This document shows, in pieces, positions 1 to 11,090 of a stretch of DNA of 64,000 nt. The DNA comes from Owenia fusiformis. Lineage: Eukaryota; Annelida; Polychaeta; Sabellida; Oweniidae. The DNA is taken from NCBI GenBank assembly GCA_903813345.2, contig CAIIXF020000009.1, positions 12,270,030 through 12,334,029 of the forward strand, written 5' to 3'. The first letter of the stretch is position 1. Each line of letters opens with the position of its first letter. A program made the position numbers and the translations under genes. Below the pieces are notes generated by a model. That model did no database searches, had not been told where the DNA came from, and saw nothing but the letters and a program-made list of their open reading frames with translations.

Positions 1-1846
1 AGGTATCGTTGTAAACACATTGTAGTATTGACCTTAAAAAATTTTGCGTCCAAAAAACGGAAATATTTTCAATTTTTGTGTCCTCCAAATTATTTTTGAG
101 TCCTTAACATGTACGGGACGCCGTTAATGCAAGCCCTGCATAAGGATTTGCAGCATTACAGTTACAATATTCATCTTCACAGTGACCTGGCACACTTCTT
201 ATTGGAGCAATATGGTACAAACTGACTGAGACTGATGAGGATGGCATATTTTATTTTATTACATTTCATTTTGAGTTTCTGGTTCTGGTTCTATGATTTT
301 TTCTTGAATGAATGGGGAATTCACTGGATTTTAATCTTTGTCAAGATTTAACAATACAGAAAGTTATTAATTATATCTAAGAAAGTGCCAAAATTACCAA
401 GTTCATTTCTGTTGTGGCATTACCCCCTGCCATTTACCCCCCCTCCTCTCAATCACAGGACAGTTGATATGGGTAAGTTTGAAATTCATAAGTAGTCATC
501 AATATCACTTTCTTCCTAACCAATATCACTTTCTACCTAAGCAATATCACTTTCTTACTCTCCTCACCAATATCACTTTCTTACTCTCCTCACCAATATC
601 ACTTTCTTCCCCTTGTTAAGCCTTTGCAATATGCACCTACCTAAGCATGAAAGCCATATGGCAAACAATGCTATTAATTACCTTGTTATAATAGCATTGA
701 GACTAACGTACACAAAGTAAAAGGATATTAATATGAAAATCGTCATGACGATTCATTGGATCAATACTGGAACCCTCATTCAACATCACGCAAGTAAATA
801 GTATTTCTAAATAATGCTGTATGAATTCATGACAGATCCTCCATACAAAAGATTCCATTCAAGTCATATTAAAAATTCATTTTTGGAATTGGAAGTCTAT
901 ATTTAGCACCATAATCCGCTATCAGACATTACTTTTCAATTTTGGGAAATGAGAATCTTCAAGAAGAGCAACTAAAAGAAATTGGTGTTTTTAATTGAAC
1001 AGGCTGTACACTTGTCTTTTCTTTATCCAGATTTTTCTTAAGAAATGTACGAACTTTATTAAGTGTGCTACAGAATATGGTTGCTCCTGGCAAAATGATT
1101 GTCAGAAAAGGATTTCATTCACTCTTTATTGTGGTCTGTGAGTTCTGATGAGTGAATCTAAGAGATAAATGTCCCCCTTGAATCGCATTTTTTTCTAACT
1201 GAGGCTGCATTTTTGTACATGATTCTTTAAACGCGAGCAAGACTTTAATCTTAAAAATTAGCTAGATTGTGGTTAAATTGCGAAATGCCCCTGTGTATTC
1301 AAATAAATATAAATATTACGCAACTGTATTAAAGTCACTTGCTCCGGGGTCATACAAACATACATCCTCAGATTTATTGTGGCCGTAGAAAATCTATCGT
1401 ACCCTCATTGGCCCAAGCGACATTTAAGTATTTTGTAACTTTTTGTGCAACATTTTATGATTTTGTAATTGCAGCTACACTTTACTTTTTTGTAATTTTT
1501 GCGTAACATTTTAGAATTTCAACATTTTTTATTGTAACATTTTAGGAGGCGCATCTAATTGCATTGAGGAGCATTTTGGTTTTGCTGGGCCACAGAGATT
1601 TCAATGTGCGGAGAGCCCTGGAGTTAAAACATTTTTGTTTTTGAAGCATCGGACTGGCCATACGAGCACTGTAAGTTTCATGTAGGGTCCCACTGCAGTC
1701 ATCTTGAATGATTAAATCTGCGTTGGTAATTGATATCTGTCAAGAACCTATGACTGCATGCATATGGATGCCCTAAGGTGACCAAGATCACAACAACAAT
1801 TGGGAATGAGGCACTAGCCTCCCTGCAAAATGCGTATACCACTCAC
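1..1846. other. Non-coding left flank, probably intron or 3' part of the minus-strand gene at 1.85-2.45 kb
   Basis: The exon at 1847-2446 ends in a donor site, so this gene must continue leftwards through this stretch. I could not find a convincing minus-strand exon here. The sequence is AT-rich and contains the short tandem repeat listed separately. Confidence 0.5.
499..612. repeat. Short tandem repeat, about 26-bp unit
   Basis: The phrase CAATATCACTTTCTTACTC recurs about five times in a row with small variations, joined by CTCCTCAC-like spacers. The central two copies are nearly identical and the outer ones are degraded. It is a minisatellite with no evident coding role. Confidence 0.85.
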
Positions 1847-2446
1847 CTTATTTTTCCTTGGCCCTGTGGGTGTTGGCTTTACATGTTGGCCATCTTGATC
1901 CCCCAAGGCGTCAGCCATAAACATCTGCTGCTGTTGATACCATTGTGACCAGTGTCCCCCAGGATCGGTGCCTCCTGCTACGATCCCCTGAGCACCACCT
2001 GCTGGTCTTGGGGGTCCCAGGGGAAGCCCTGAAATGTGGGATCTTGAATCCTGGGATCGAGGACCACTTGATCCCTGATCATGTGATCTTTGATCAGTAC
2101 CTTGTGCTGTATCTCTTCTACTTATCATCATTTCTGCACCTCCTATTAATTCATGGGCTGGATCTCTACCTCTCATTTTTTCTGTATCTCCACCTCCCAT
2201 TATTTCCCGAGCTGTATCTCCACCTCCCATTATTTCTTTAGCTATGATCTCATCAACATGACTTTTCATAGATTCATTTGTAAGTTTGGCAAATTCTGTT
2301 GATGTTACCTCATGTGTTGGTCTTTGAGGCATATACGAGGGATTTCCCAGTGGTTGGGAAAGGTCCATGAAGGAGGGGAGCTTTGTGTGAGGGGGTACCC
2401 CCTCAGTACTACCCCCTTGGCCCTTAGCATCATCTCGTGACTCCAT
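1847..2446 (-). CDS. First coding exon of an unidentified low-complexity protein (partial gene)
   Basis: This is an uninterrupted 200-codon exon. It begins at an ATG about 16 bases after a good acceptor (TATTATAG near 2463) and ends in phase 0 at a strong donor (AAG|GTGAGT at 1847/1846). The product is rich in Gly, Pro, Gln, Asp, Ser and Arg and has no predicted membrane segment. Around residues 70-105 there is an imperfect repeat of EIMGGGDTAR-like blocks. Residues 165-200 contain a WSQWYQQQQMF segment and a basic Pro/Lys end. An acceptor just before the ATG implies a non-coding 5' exon further right. Intact reading over 600 bases, codon-like composition and two good splice sites make a real exon likely. 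I do not recognise the family; the composition would suit a nuclear or scaffold protein, but that is only a guess. Confidence 0.7.
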
Positions 2447-2462
2447 TGATGTATTTCAGCAC

Positions 2463-5400
2463 CTATAATATATTAATAATAAATAATAATTTGATGCTTT
2501 TCACATCATCATAAAAATTCCCATCGTGTAAATTTAAAGAACATTCACAGAGAGGGAGGGGAAGAATACATTGTTTGATCCGTTGTTATGGCAACCTAAC
2601 CTCCTCCCAGCTATATCTCACATAGACTTTGCTTCTTTACAAAAGTAAAACAAGCAACAAAAATATTGTAAAAGTATTGTAAATCCAGGCCTTCAGTTGA
2701 ATGAAATGGAGACTGGTGAATGGTTATATGAAACATATGTTTTATTTTATCTGCATTTGGCTCAGAGCAATGAGTTATATTTAGCTAGGTCACACATGTA
2801 CAGTCCACATATGAGTATCAAGGTAACTCTACATGTGGACAAACACATGTAGTACATCTAATATGACATACATGTATATTAAAAACCCAACAGGATTTGG
2901 CATTTTACCCCTTTACCCTGAGTGGTGCCAGCCTAGTAAAGGACTACAGGTGTATATCTTGATTTTACTTCAGTATTCTGATTGGATAAGGCCAGACCAA
3001 AGGATGATCTCTAATTTGGGTTGTAGATGAAACTCTCTTTTAAAGAAACAAAACTGAACTTTCTCATAGATATAAATACATACTACAGTACAGTTGCAAA
3101 CAGCCAATGAAAAAAACAATCAACAAAATAAAAGTCTGTAACCCTTTGCCAAAACAGAAAGTTATTTGCTCTTATCTGTACTGTCTCCATTAACCCAACA
3201 CCAGAGAAAGTTGAAACTTTTTTTCCAAAAATCACCTTTATAATCTCTTTAAAACCTCTGGTCACATACTCTTATACACATTGTAGAAAATTGCTGGGAG
3301 GAGTGCTAAATTACTAAAATAATGTGTACCCTAACAGTCAATACACATTTCTCAAGATAATATGATATATGGACATGAGTTCATACATTATCACATGACC
3401 AATAAGATTATCTCATGGGGGAAGAGTTTTGGATAACAGGGGATATTCAACTGTTACTGTTAGTAGGAGGGGTACCAACTATTATGTGTATTCTAACACA
3501 ATACACATTTCTCAAGATAAAATCTATGCAGATACATGAGTTAACAGATTATCACATCAATAGGATTATCATATGATCAATAGGATTATCTCATGGACTG
3601 TGTCTGTTAATAGGGAAGCAATTCAAGGTGATGTTGTGGAAGTCATAACTTTTTGTTGGCGATTGGAAGGTTAAAGCTCATTCTATTGACTTAGTATTGG
3701 TCTAGTCTAGGAATGCAGGGGGTCCAAGTGAACACACCCCACCCCCTGGCCAACGATTCTATCAAAAACATGCAGTTTTTCACCATTCTGAGCACTTTTC
3801 AAGTGATTTTGATCGTTTTAGAATGAGAGAAGCCTGCTGGCTTTTTTTGCACAAGCAAAGTAAGATCGCAAAACTGGTAGTTGCTGTTGCCAAATCATAG
3901 GCCTTTCATTCAATTTAATGGGGGGTATATTCCTTGAAAATTGGCCTGAGAAAAAATGATACTGGCTGGTTAAAATCTGGTTGGCCTGCCAAAATGTCTA
4001 GGTTAAAAAAATCCTTATTTCATGCACTGTTTTAGTGATAAAAAGCTTAAATACAATATCATCCTTCAATTAAGTCAACAATTTGATGTTTGACAGACTT
4101 CACCCATGGTTTCACTTTCTGTGTCTATCCGTTTTCAATTTGTTTACATGGCTAGACACTGCTCTATATTCTAGATAAAAAACAAAACAATTTTCTTAAC
4201 AGCATGCTAACTCTAACAAAAAGAAAAATTTATCTCATTCAGCCACAAAGAATTTTTCTCTTCACTAGATAACCAACGTTTAACATTTTGACAAATATGG
4301 GATAAATTACATAAAATGTACTTTACATGTGTAGTAGTAGGTCTTAAGATACTTGATTCATTATATTTTGAAATGCTATTAGGGCTCAAGATTTGAATTT
4401 GATCAATATAATTAATGATGAGTACCTATTTACTGGATGCTATCTCATTACCTAGACATATATGTGACTAATATTATGCTTGTTTCAGCTTTGTCATTAT
4501 AACTATCTCAAAGAAATGACTCACATAATTCATTATTAACAAAGTTACCATAGTTACCTGTATATTATATAGTTACTAATTCAATATTTATTGTACAGTA
4601 GCATTTGACACTAGGAGTTTTATACAATCCTTAAAAAGCCATCAATTTGAACTTGACAAGAAATAACTCTAGACTATTGATAAGTAAAATAAAAACCATA
4701 GTCATGATCAACGAATGCATATTTGTTGAAAGCATCACAAGAAAACTCATTACCATTAATTTAATGATAACACGTTCGAAAAGTTTGATGTAAATCTTTA
4801 TTAGCCAATTAATTTTTTTATGTATATTACCGAAAGTCAAGTGACATAATAGTCGAGTCCATTCATAACACCACAAAATCGTAGTACTAGGATGTTTGTT
4901 TACATTTGCGTTAACTCATCGTTTCATTAGAAAGTGAAAAAGTGAAGTTTATCGAATAATTGTAAATCAATCTTGAATACTATGAATATACATGTAATAT
5001 TTTCAAATCATATACCAGTTGAAAATTATTAAGTACCGATAATACACTGCAATAACAATGATCCGAAAGTTGGATCCATTTGTGAGTGAGTATAAACAGC
5101 GCCTTAGCGTTAATAATGGCCTTGGGCAGTGAATACAACAAACTCCACGTGGTTTTTGTTATCAACAGAAAATAAAACGCTAAAGCTTTTCTTTTACGTA
5201 GAATTACACTTTAAACTATTATCTTTGCGCATTCTTATATATTAATCCACGGATAAATTTGATTTTGAATGAACTTTTATTCACCCTGATTGAATCTTTA
5301 ATTGGATCGTTCCATAAGTGGTTTACGTTGAGGGCGGAAGGGTTAACAAGCAATCTAGTATTCCTTGTATTACAACTTTAAAAATTAAATTGTAGTGTTC

Positions 5401-7185
5401 GTATGACTAAAATGAATAATATGTTCAAGTTAAGAACAAAACTTGCTCTTATAAAATACCAATAGAAAATCTCAATACTTGGTGTAGTTTGATCTTGTTA
5501 TATTCTAGTCTTACACCCCTTTGCTGGGCAGTGAACTCTAAATTAGATGCCAATTAGCAATACACTGACCTAATTTGAAAATGACAGATGATCTGTTTTG
5601 ACATTTCTGCTATCACTCATTACATTTCAAACATTTATATCATTTAACTTACTTCGAGTTTGTGATATTTATGCGTTAAATTTAAATCCCCTTGCAAGTA
5701 CACAAGGATAATAAAGCAGCTGGCTTTTCAGCAAACTGCAAATGAATCTGAAAATTATGTGAAAAGTTCGTTTTAAAACACATAATTTGGTGCCTTACAC
5801 TACCAATCGGTAATTGAAATTCGGCATGACAATAGAACAGATATAGAAACATGTTTTACAAACCTTGTGGATATTGTTAAAATCCATACGACAGGCGAAT
5901 CTGATCCTATTTAATCATTTTATTGTCATGATATCCCAAAATGGAGTACGGTCTGATATGCAAATGATGACCTTGCTGACTGATCATGTGACCAAATAAC
6001 ACGAGGTGATATCACAACACTTTCGGAATATTCTCCTATTCCCACACTACAGTCTTTGTCACAGATACAAGAAAGATATGATTTGAAATAACTATTAATT
6101 TACAACTTAGCATTGTAAACTAGCAATTCTAATTCTGTTGACACAATTATTGATTTGATACATGCCTGTAGGAGGGGAGGGGGGTTTCGAGTGAACCTAA
6201 AAATCTTTCAATATCTTGCATATTTTCACCATTGGACCAATTTTTATAATCAATCCAGTGACAATTTTGTACCACTTATAATTTTTAGAAAACAAACCCC
6301 CTCCTGGCTACAAACCTGCAAGATAATTACAAAAGCGATGTAAACTGCAAAAGTTGGGGACATTGTTGTTTTTAAACTTTCTTTTATTCATCCTCGATCA
6401 AACTCAATCAATATGTTTAAGTTTATTTGAAAATTGGGTGTTTAGTCAATAGAGGAATTTATATGTAGCTTTAAAATTAATTAAAATCTTGGTAATTCTA
6501 GTTTTTGTGAGATTTGCACATTAACATGTTAATCATGTTAATAGCATATTTGAATTCAGTGAAAAGTTTTCTACAAGTATACCTTTAATTTATGCAGTTA
6601 TGGCTTTTTCCATGCATTTTACAACTTTTCTAAAAAACTTGGAGTTGAAGCAAGGCGGATATTGGGGGGGGGGGGTCAGACAGAGAATGCAACGTAATCT
6701 GCCATCTTCATTTCATGAGAAAAAAATATTAAACCTGCAAACCGGAAGGTGTTAGCGAAAAAATAAATATGGTAACCTCCATTTTCAAATAACTTTATCA
6801 GTCAATACTGTCCCAATCTTCATCTTAATAAGTCCAACATTATTTTCTCAATGCATATTTCTAGCATGCCTGATGCTCAGATTATATAACAACAAAAAAC
6901 ACAAAGTTCAAAATCAATATTTACAACATTTTATTCCCAACTGCATTTTACATATATTAAGTCAATTAGTGTATTTTATTTTAATTTAGGGAACATAATA
7001 TGCATCTCATTTAATTATATGTGAGGGAAAACATGTGTATACCAGCACAAGAGACATCTTAATGTCATTTCCAAAATAGAGAATATCCCAGAATTCATAG
7101 ATGATCCTATCTCCATATAAAGGTGAAGAGGTGCATCTTTATATCTATACATTGTGGGATATTTCCTCCTCTTGTAATACCCATT
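2463..7185. other. Intergenic or 5' intronic DNA without recognised genes
   Basis: No exon could be supported on either strand. The short open frames present have no family resemblance, no splice context and stop-rich neighbours. A direct repeat at 3318-3600 is listed separately, and a run of eleven G lies near 6665. A non-coding 5' exon of the gene at 1.85-2.45 kb probably lies somewhere here but cannot be placed. Confidence 0.5.
3318..3600. repeat. Two-copy direct repeat
   Basis: A block of roughly 100 bp occurs twice, at about 3318-3420 and 3480-3600. Both copies contain CAATACACATTTCTCAAGAT, a GATTATCACAT segment and an ATTATCTCATGG end. The second copy also duplicates the AATAGGATTATC part internally. 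No coding meaning was seen. Confidence 0.75.
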
Positions 7186-7391
7186 CAGTGTTCTCCCCAG
7201 GATTTTTTCTCAAATGTGTGCAAAATTCTCATTTTCACAATTCAGTCCAAAATTGGTCAAAATATGCCCATTTTACATGATTTTTCTTAATTTCAAGTGG
7301 GTGCAAATGAAATCTTGGGTGGGTGCAGACCTGATTTTAAAATCTCAGGTGGGTGCTGCACCCACTTGCTTTCATGCTGGGGAGATCACTG
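7186..7391. mobile_element. Small hAT-like MITE with CAGTG...CACTG ends
   Basis: The left end CAGTGTTCTCCCCAG is mirrored at the right end as CTGGGGAGATCACTG. The flanks share a 5-bp direct repeat, CCATT (7181-7185 and 7392-7396). The interior has a repeated GGTGGGTGCA phrase near the right end and no intact coding frame. CAGTG termini with a short target duplication are typical of hAT-superfamily non-autonomous elements. hAT duplications are usually 8 bp, so the 5 bp here may be a decayed longer one. Confidence 0.75.
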
Positions 7392-7468
7392 CCATTATTA
7401 TATTAGTGAAAATTCTTTGGGTTTGTTAAAAAACAAAATCTGGATCAAGTGTAATTTCATTTTGCTAA

Positions 7469-7651
7469 TACAATAAAGCCTGTATTTACGAACACTTCTC
7501 TAATCTGAACACCTCTCAGTCTCAATGTGAATTTATTCCATTTTGAAATCTTCCAAAGAGTGACATGTAAAAAACCTTGAAATGTGAACACCAGAATATG
7601 TGAACACTTGGGCTGGCCAATTTCTGTTCGAACAAGACAGATTTTACTGTA
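7469..7651. mobile_element. Mariner/pogo-like MITE, TA-flanked
   Basis: The left end TACAATAAAGCCTGT pairs with the right end ACAGATTTTACTGTA as an imperfect terminal inverted repeat flanked by TA. The interior contains GAACAC repeats. A diverged relative with TAAAGTAAAACCTGT ends is at 12184-12349. TA-flanked ACAGTAAAAC-type termini suit Tc1/mariner/pogo non-autonomous elements; the superfamily call is an inference. Confidence 0.6.
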
Positions 7652-10600
7652 TGTTATTTGAATTTGGAATCTTCATTTCATAATAAATATACTGACCTTT
7701 AAATCGGAGTGTGAATGTAATATATATATATCTTTATAAGGTTGAAATCATAAGATATTGCACAGTCATTAATCGACTTATTTACAATACATAAATTATG
7801 TACAATTGTACATAAATATTTACATTTTTATATACGAGCTACCTAATGGTGTCAATATATTGCAACTCTTAGAGAAAGATGAAATTTGGATGAAATCATC
7901 CCAGTCAATTTTTATGATATAATTCTTTGAAGGAATCTTTTGATTTTAACTGTTCATAACCAAGGAGGATGGCTCCCAGAGTGCAACATCGATATTCTGT
8001 CCTATATATGGGCATGTCGTGATACAAAATTTGAATTAGAACAGCCGCCATTTTGTTCACTTCAACATTTGAATCGTGAATTTTGGTCTTGTTTCCTAAC
8101 GAAAAACTCAAAACTCACAAGAAATGATCGAGACGTTTCGACGTTTTCATTGTTGAAAAATATCCAGTTTCGATCCTGGGAGCCAATCCTTGCTCCATAA
8201 CATAGTTTGAAGAAAAATAACACACTGATTGTGACCCAGAAGTTTCTGCATTTCTAAAATGTTATGAATGTGTTTCATAGGTACTTTCCACACAACAGAG
8301 TAGTTAAAAGTTGTTCTGCTCAATCATACTGTCCGCAGTATTCAATTTTATATCAATACTTTGTTAACTAAAACAGATCATAGCAAACAAACCAAATATT
8401 GCATTCTACATCCAGTTAATACATATTTTAGTCAATTTAAAGGTGCAACAATTAGTGCAGAGGGGCCATTCAACGATCATTGACCAGTGTCAAAATATAT
8501 TTAAGTTTGAATATTTCATCAAGACTTACATCTATTTTTATTATCTACCCCCTAGATAAACATTATTTCAGCTGATATTCCTCTCGAAACATGGTGGATC
8601 TTAAAAATATAAAAGTGGATTCCCCTTTTTGAAGCTTTGAAGCTGAAATTGATACTTTATCCATACATTTTAAGAAAAAAGATATGTCAAACAAGTTGTT
8701 AAGCAAAATGTTGCCTTGATAGCTAAGAAAAAGTTAAAAATTTCCTATTATCTGGGGGGAAGGACCTGGCCAAAAAGGTCATTACTGGGCCTTTTGGTCA
8801 TTACTGGGCCTTTTAAGGCCTTATTTCTTAATTTCAGGCCAAAATTTGAAGAAAACGGGCCCCAAAATTTCAAAATTTGGGCCCACTTGTGGGTTTTAGG
8901 GGCCCAAAAGTGTTTTTTTCTCTCACCTGAAATTTGCCCCCCTCCTTGTTGGTTCCCAAATCCGACCCTGGGCCTTGTTGCCCCTTTAAGACGCAGGAAT
9001 CATTGAAAGTTATTTTATTTTGCACAATTGTTCACAATAAATTTCACAATTTAGCTTTTTGCTTTTCAAAAGCAATGGTCTAAATTATTAAATTATTATA
9101 AAGGATGGTTCTGATCCAAGAAACATGGAAATAAATTGTTCGTTTTATATCAACAAAATTTTACACAAACACACATCTAACATTTCACATACACATAATT
9201 TTACACACATTTATAACATAGGTTACCCATCCAATTTTTACAAAAGATACACAATTCAACTCATAATAATATTTCATTTTTGGGATCTTCAAACTGGAAA
9301 AAGATGATAACTGTTAGATAAGAAGGCGTTCACACAACTTAACAAAAGTAATTAACAATTTAACATGCATAGAAATCAAAAAATCAAAATGCACTGATCA
9401 TGACCACGGCACGACTTATTCGGCAAATCATCGGCAAATTGTAGGCTGATTTTAACTATGGCTGAAAATTTTTTAGAATGACCTACCAATTGTCTGACAG
9501 ATTTTTTGAACGAAAGGTGAACCCCAATCATGACATATTAAAGACAACATTAAAAATGAACTGCTAACCTATGGACTACACTGTTACTAAAGGGACGTTT
9601 ATATCTTATGCATTCAGTCTGAGGCAGAACCCACAAGCTGACAAGTCAAGGTGGGCCATTCATTTTAGTTAGGAACAAATACTCGATCAGGCATAGAAAC
9701 TTAAATATTAAAAATTAATAACCCGATAGGACACCTCGACATGGTTGAAAAACTTTTGGTGTTACGGATCACGTCTTCGTGACATTATAAATAATTATCT
9801 ATGTGGCCCGACAACTCTCGCTTGATTGAGCGCATTATTTTGTTTTTGCGCAAACTGCCCAACTGATACATGGCCAGTAAACTTGACTACATTGGACTAT
9901 TTTACATTGGATATGTTTTTACATAAATCTCAACTGAACATAATAGAGTTATAAAAGCATACTAATTACAATGATATCTAAAAGCAAATGACTGCAAATT
10001 TATAACTAAAAATAACTATTTGCATCAAAGAAATTATATAATGTTTCACTGACTCGTAAATTGGTGAAAGTAAAAGGGCTGAATTGAAGATCCACTTACA
10101 TTATACATTCTCCAAGTAATTCTTTCAGTGCAACTGTGCCTACTGTCTTGCAGGTGTGATGTTTAATTTGGAGCTAGTTTATTAAAGCAACACTAAATGT
10201 TGTCAAATGTAATTAAAAAAAATTTTTTTTTAAATTGATTTAAACTCTTTATATCAATGCAATTAAATGAAATTTTCCCCAGCTCTGAGCGATTCCGAGA
10301 ATAAATTTAGAATCTGGAGAGATGTAGGCAGGATTGCACTGAAAAAAGTGCTATGGAGATATGCCATTTATAAAAACATATATGACGTGTAAAATATGTG
10401 TTAAAGGTCAAGAGTAAGAATAATATTGGGTAACAAAAATAAGTCCAAGAGACAGAACCTCTTAATATTGATACTTTCTGTATAACTATAAGAGACGCGG
10501 CCCCTTTAAATTGATAAGTTCTGAATAAATGTAGAGCCCCAATAAATTGATAACCTTGTTATACCAAACACCAGTCAATTTCATATTATAACAAGAAGTC

Positions 10601-10980
10601 CATTCTATTCTCATTAAAGAGCTGCCAACAACTTTGGGTCTTGAGACAAAAATGTCCAACCTCAATGAAAATTATATGTAGGCTCTTATGTCATTTTTTA
10701 GTCCATACAGATTACGAGGAACTTTCATTAATGCGGGACTTGTTCTGTTAAATACTGGAGTTGTTTAAATCCATTAAACCATGTAGGCAGTTTGATGTTG
10801 TTGTTGTTGTTCTTATTCCATTTTTGTCCACTGAAATGGACTTAATTTTTCAATCAATTTTCATATCCATGATTCCCTATTATTTGTGGAATCTGATGAG
10901 GTATCACCACTTAAGCCTAACATAGGCTCATCAAAAATAATACCAGATCAATCAAATGGTTATCTGGTGCTACTCTGGTG
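7652..10980. other. Intergenic and 3' flank of the DNAJB gene
   Basis: No gene was recognised. A short inverted repeat flanks about 7960-8195, with GGATGGCTCCCAG mirrored near 8178. At 8750-8990 there is a patch rich in GGCC/GGGCCC palindromes (GGCCTTTTAAGGCC near 8809), likely a degraded MITE. An AATAAA-type signal on the minus strand occurs near 9010-9020, but its use by the DNAJB transcript is unproven. The rest is featureless AT-rich DNA. Confidence 0.45.
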
Positions 10981-11090
10981 CTAACGATACAGCTTATTCA
11001 GAGCTTCACAAGATGGAGTCCCCATTTTTTGCGCCTTTTCATATGATTTAGCATCATTCCAACTGCGAGCTCGCCACATTTGGTTCTCTT
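10981..11090 (-). CDS. DNAJB12/14-like gene: alternative terminal exon B (distal)
   Basis: The acceptor is TGCCATTCCAG|AAGAGAAC and the exon ends with TAG at 10981-10983. It has the same entry phase and the same first bases (AAGAGAAC against AAGAAAAC) as exon A, so either joins the 11856-12019 exon in frame. It encodes 35 residues including AQKMGTPSC, the stretch typical of vertebrate DNAJB12 tails. It therefore looks like the more conserved of the two tails. Confidence 0.8.

Noticed and set aside
7940-8200. 86-codon plus-strand frame, possible exon
   Set aside because: A short inverted repeat brackets the region, no splice signals of quality flank it, and no homology is recognised.
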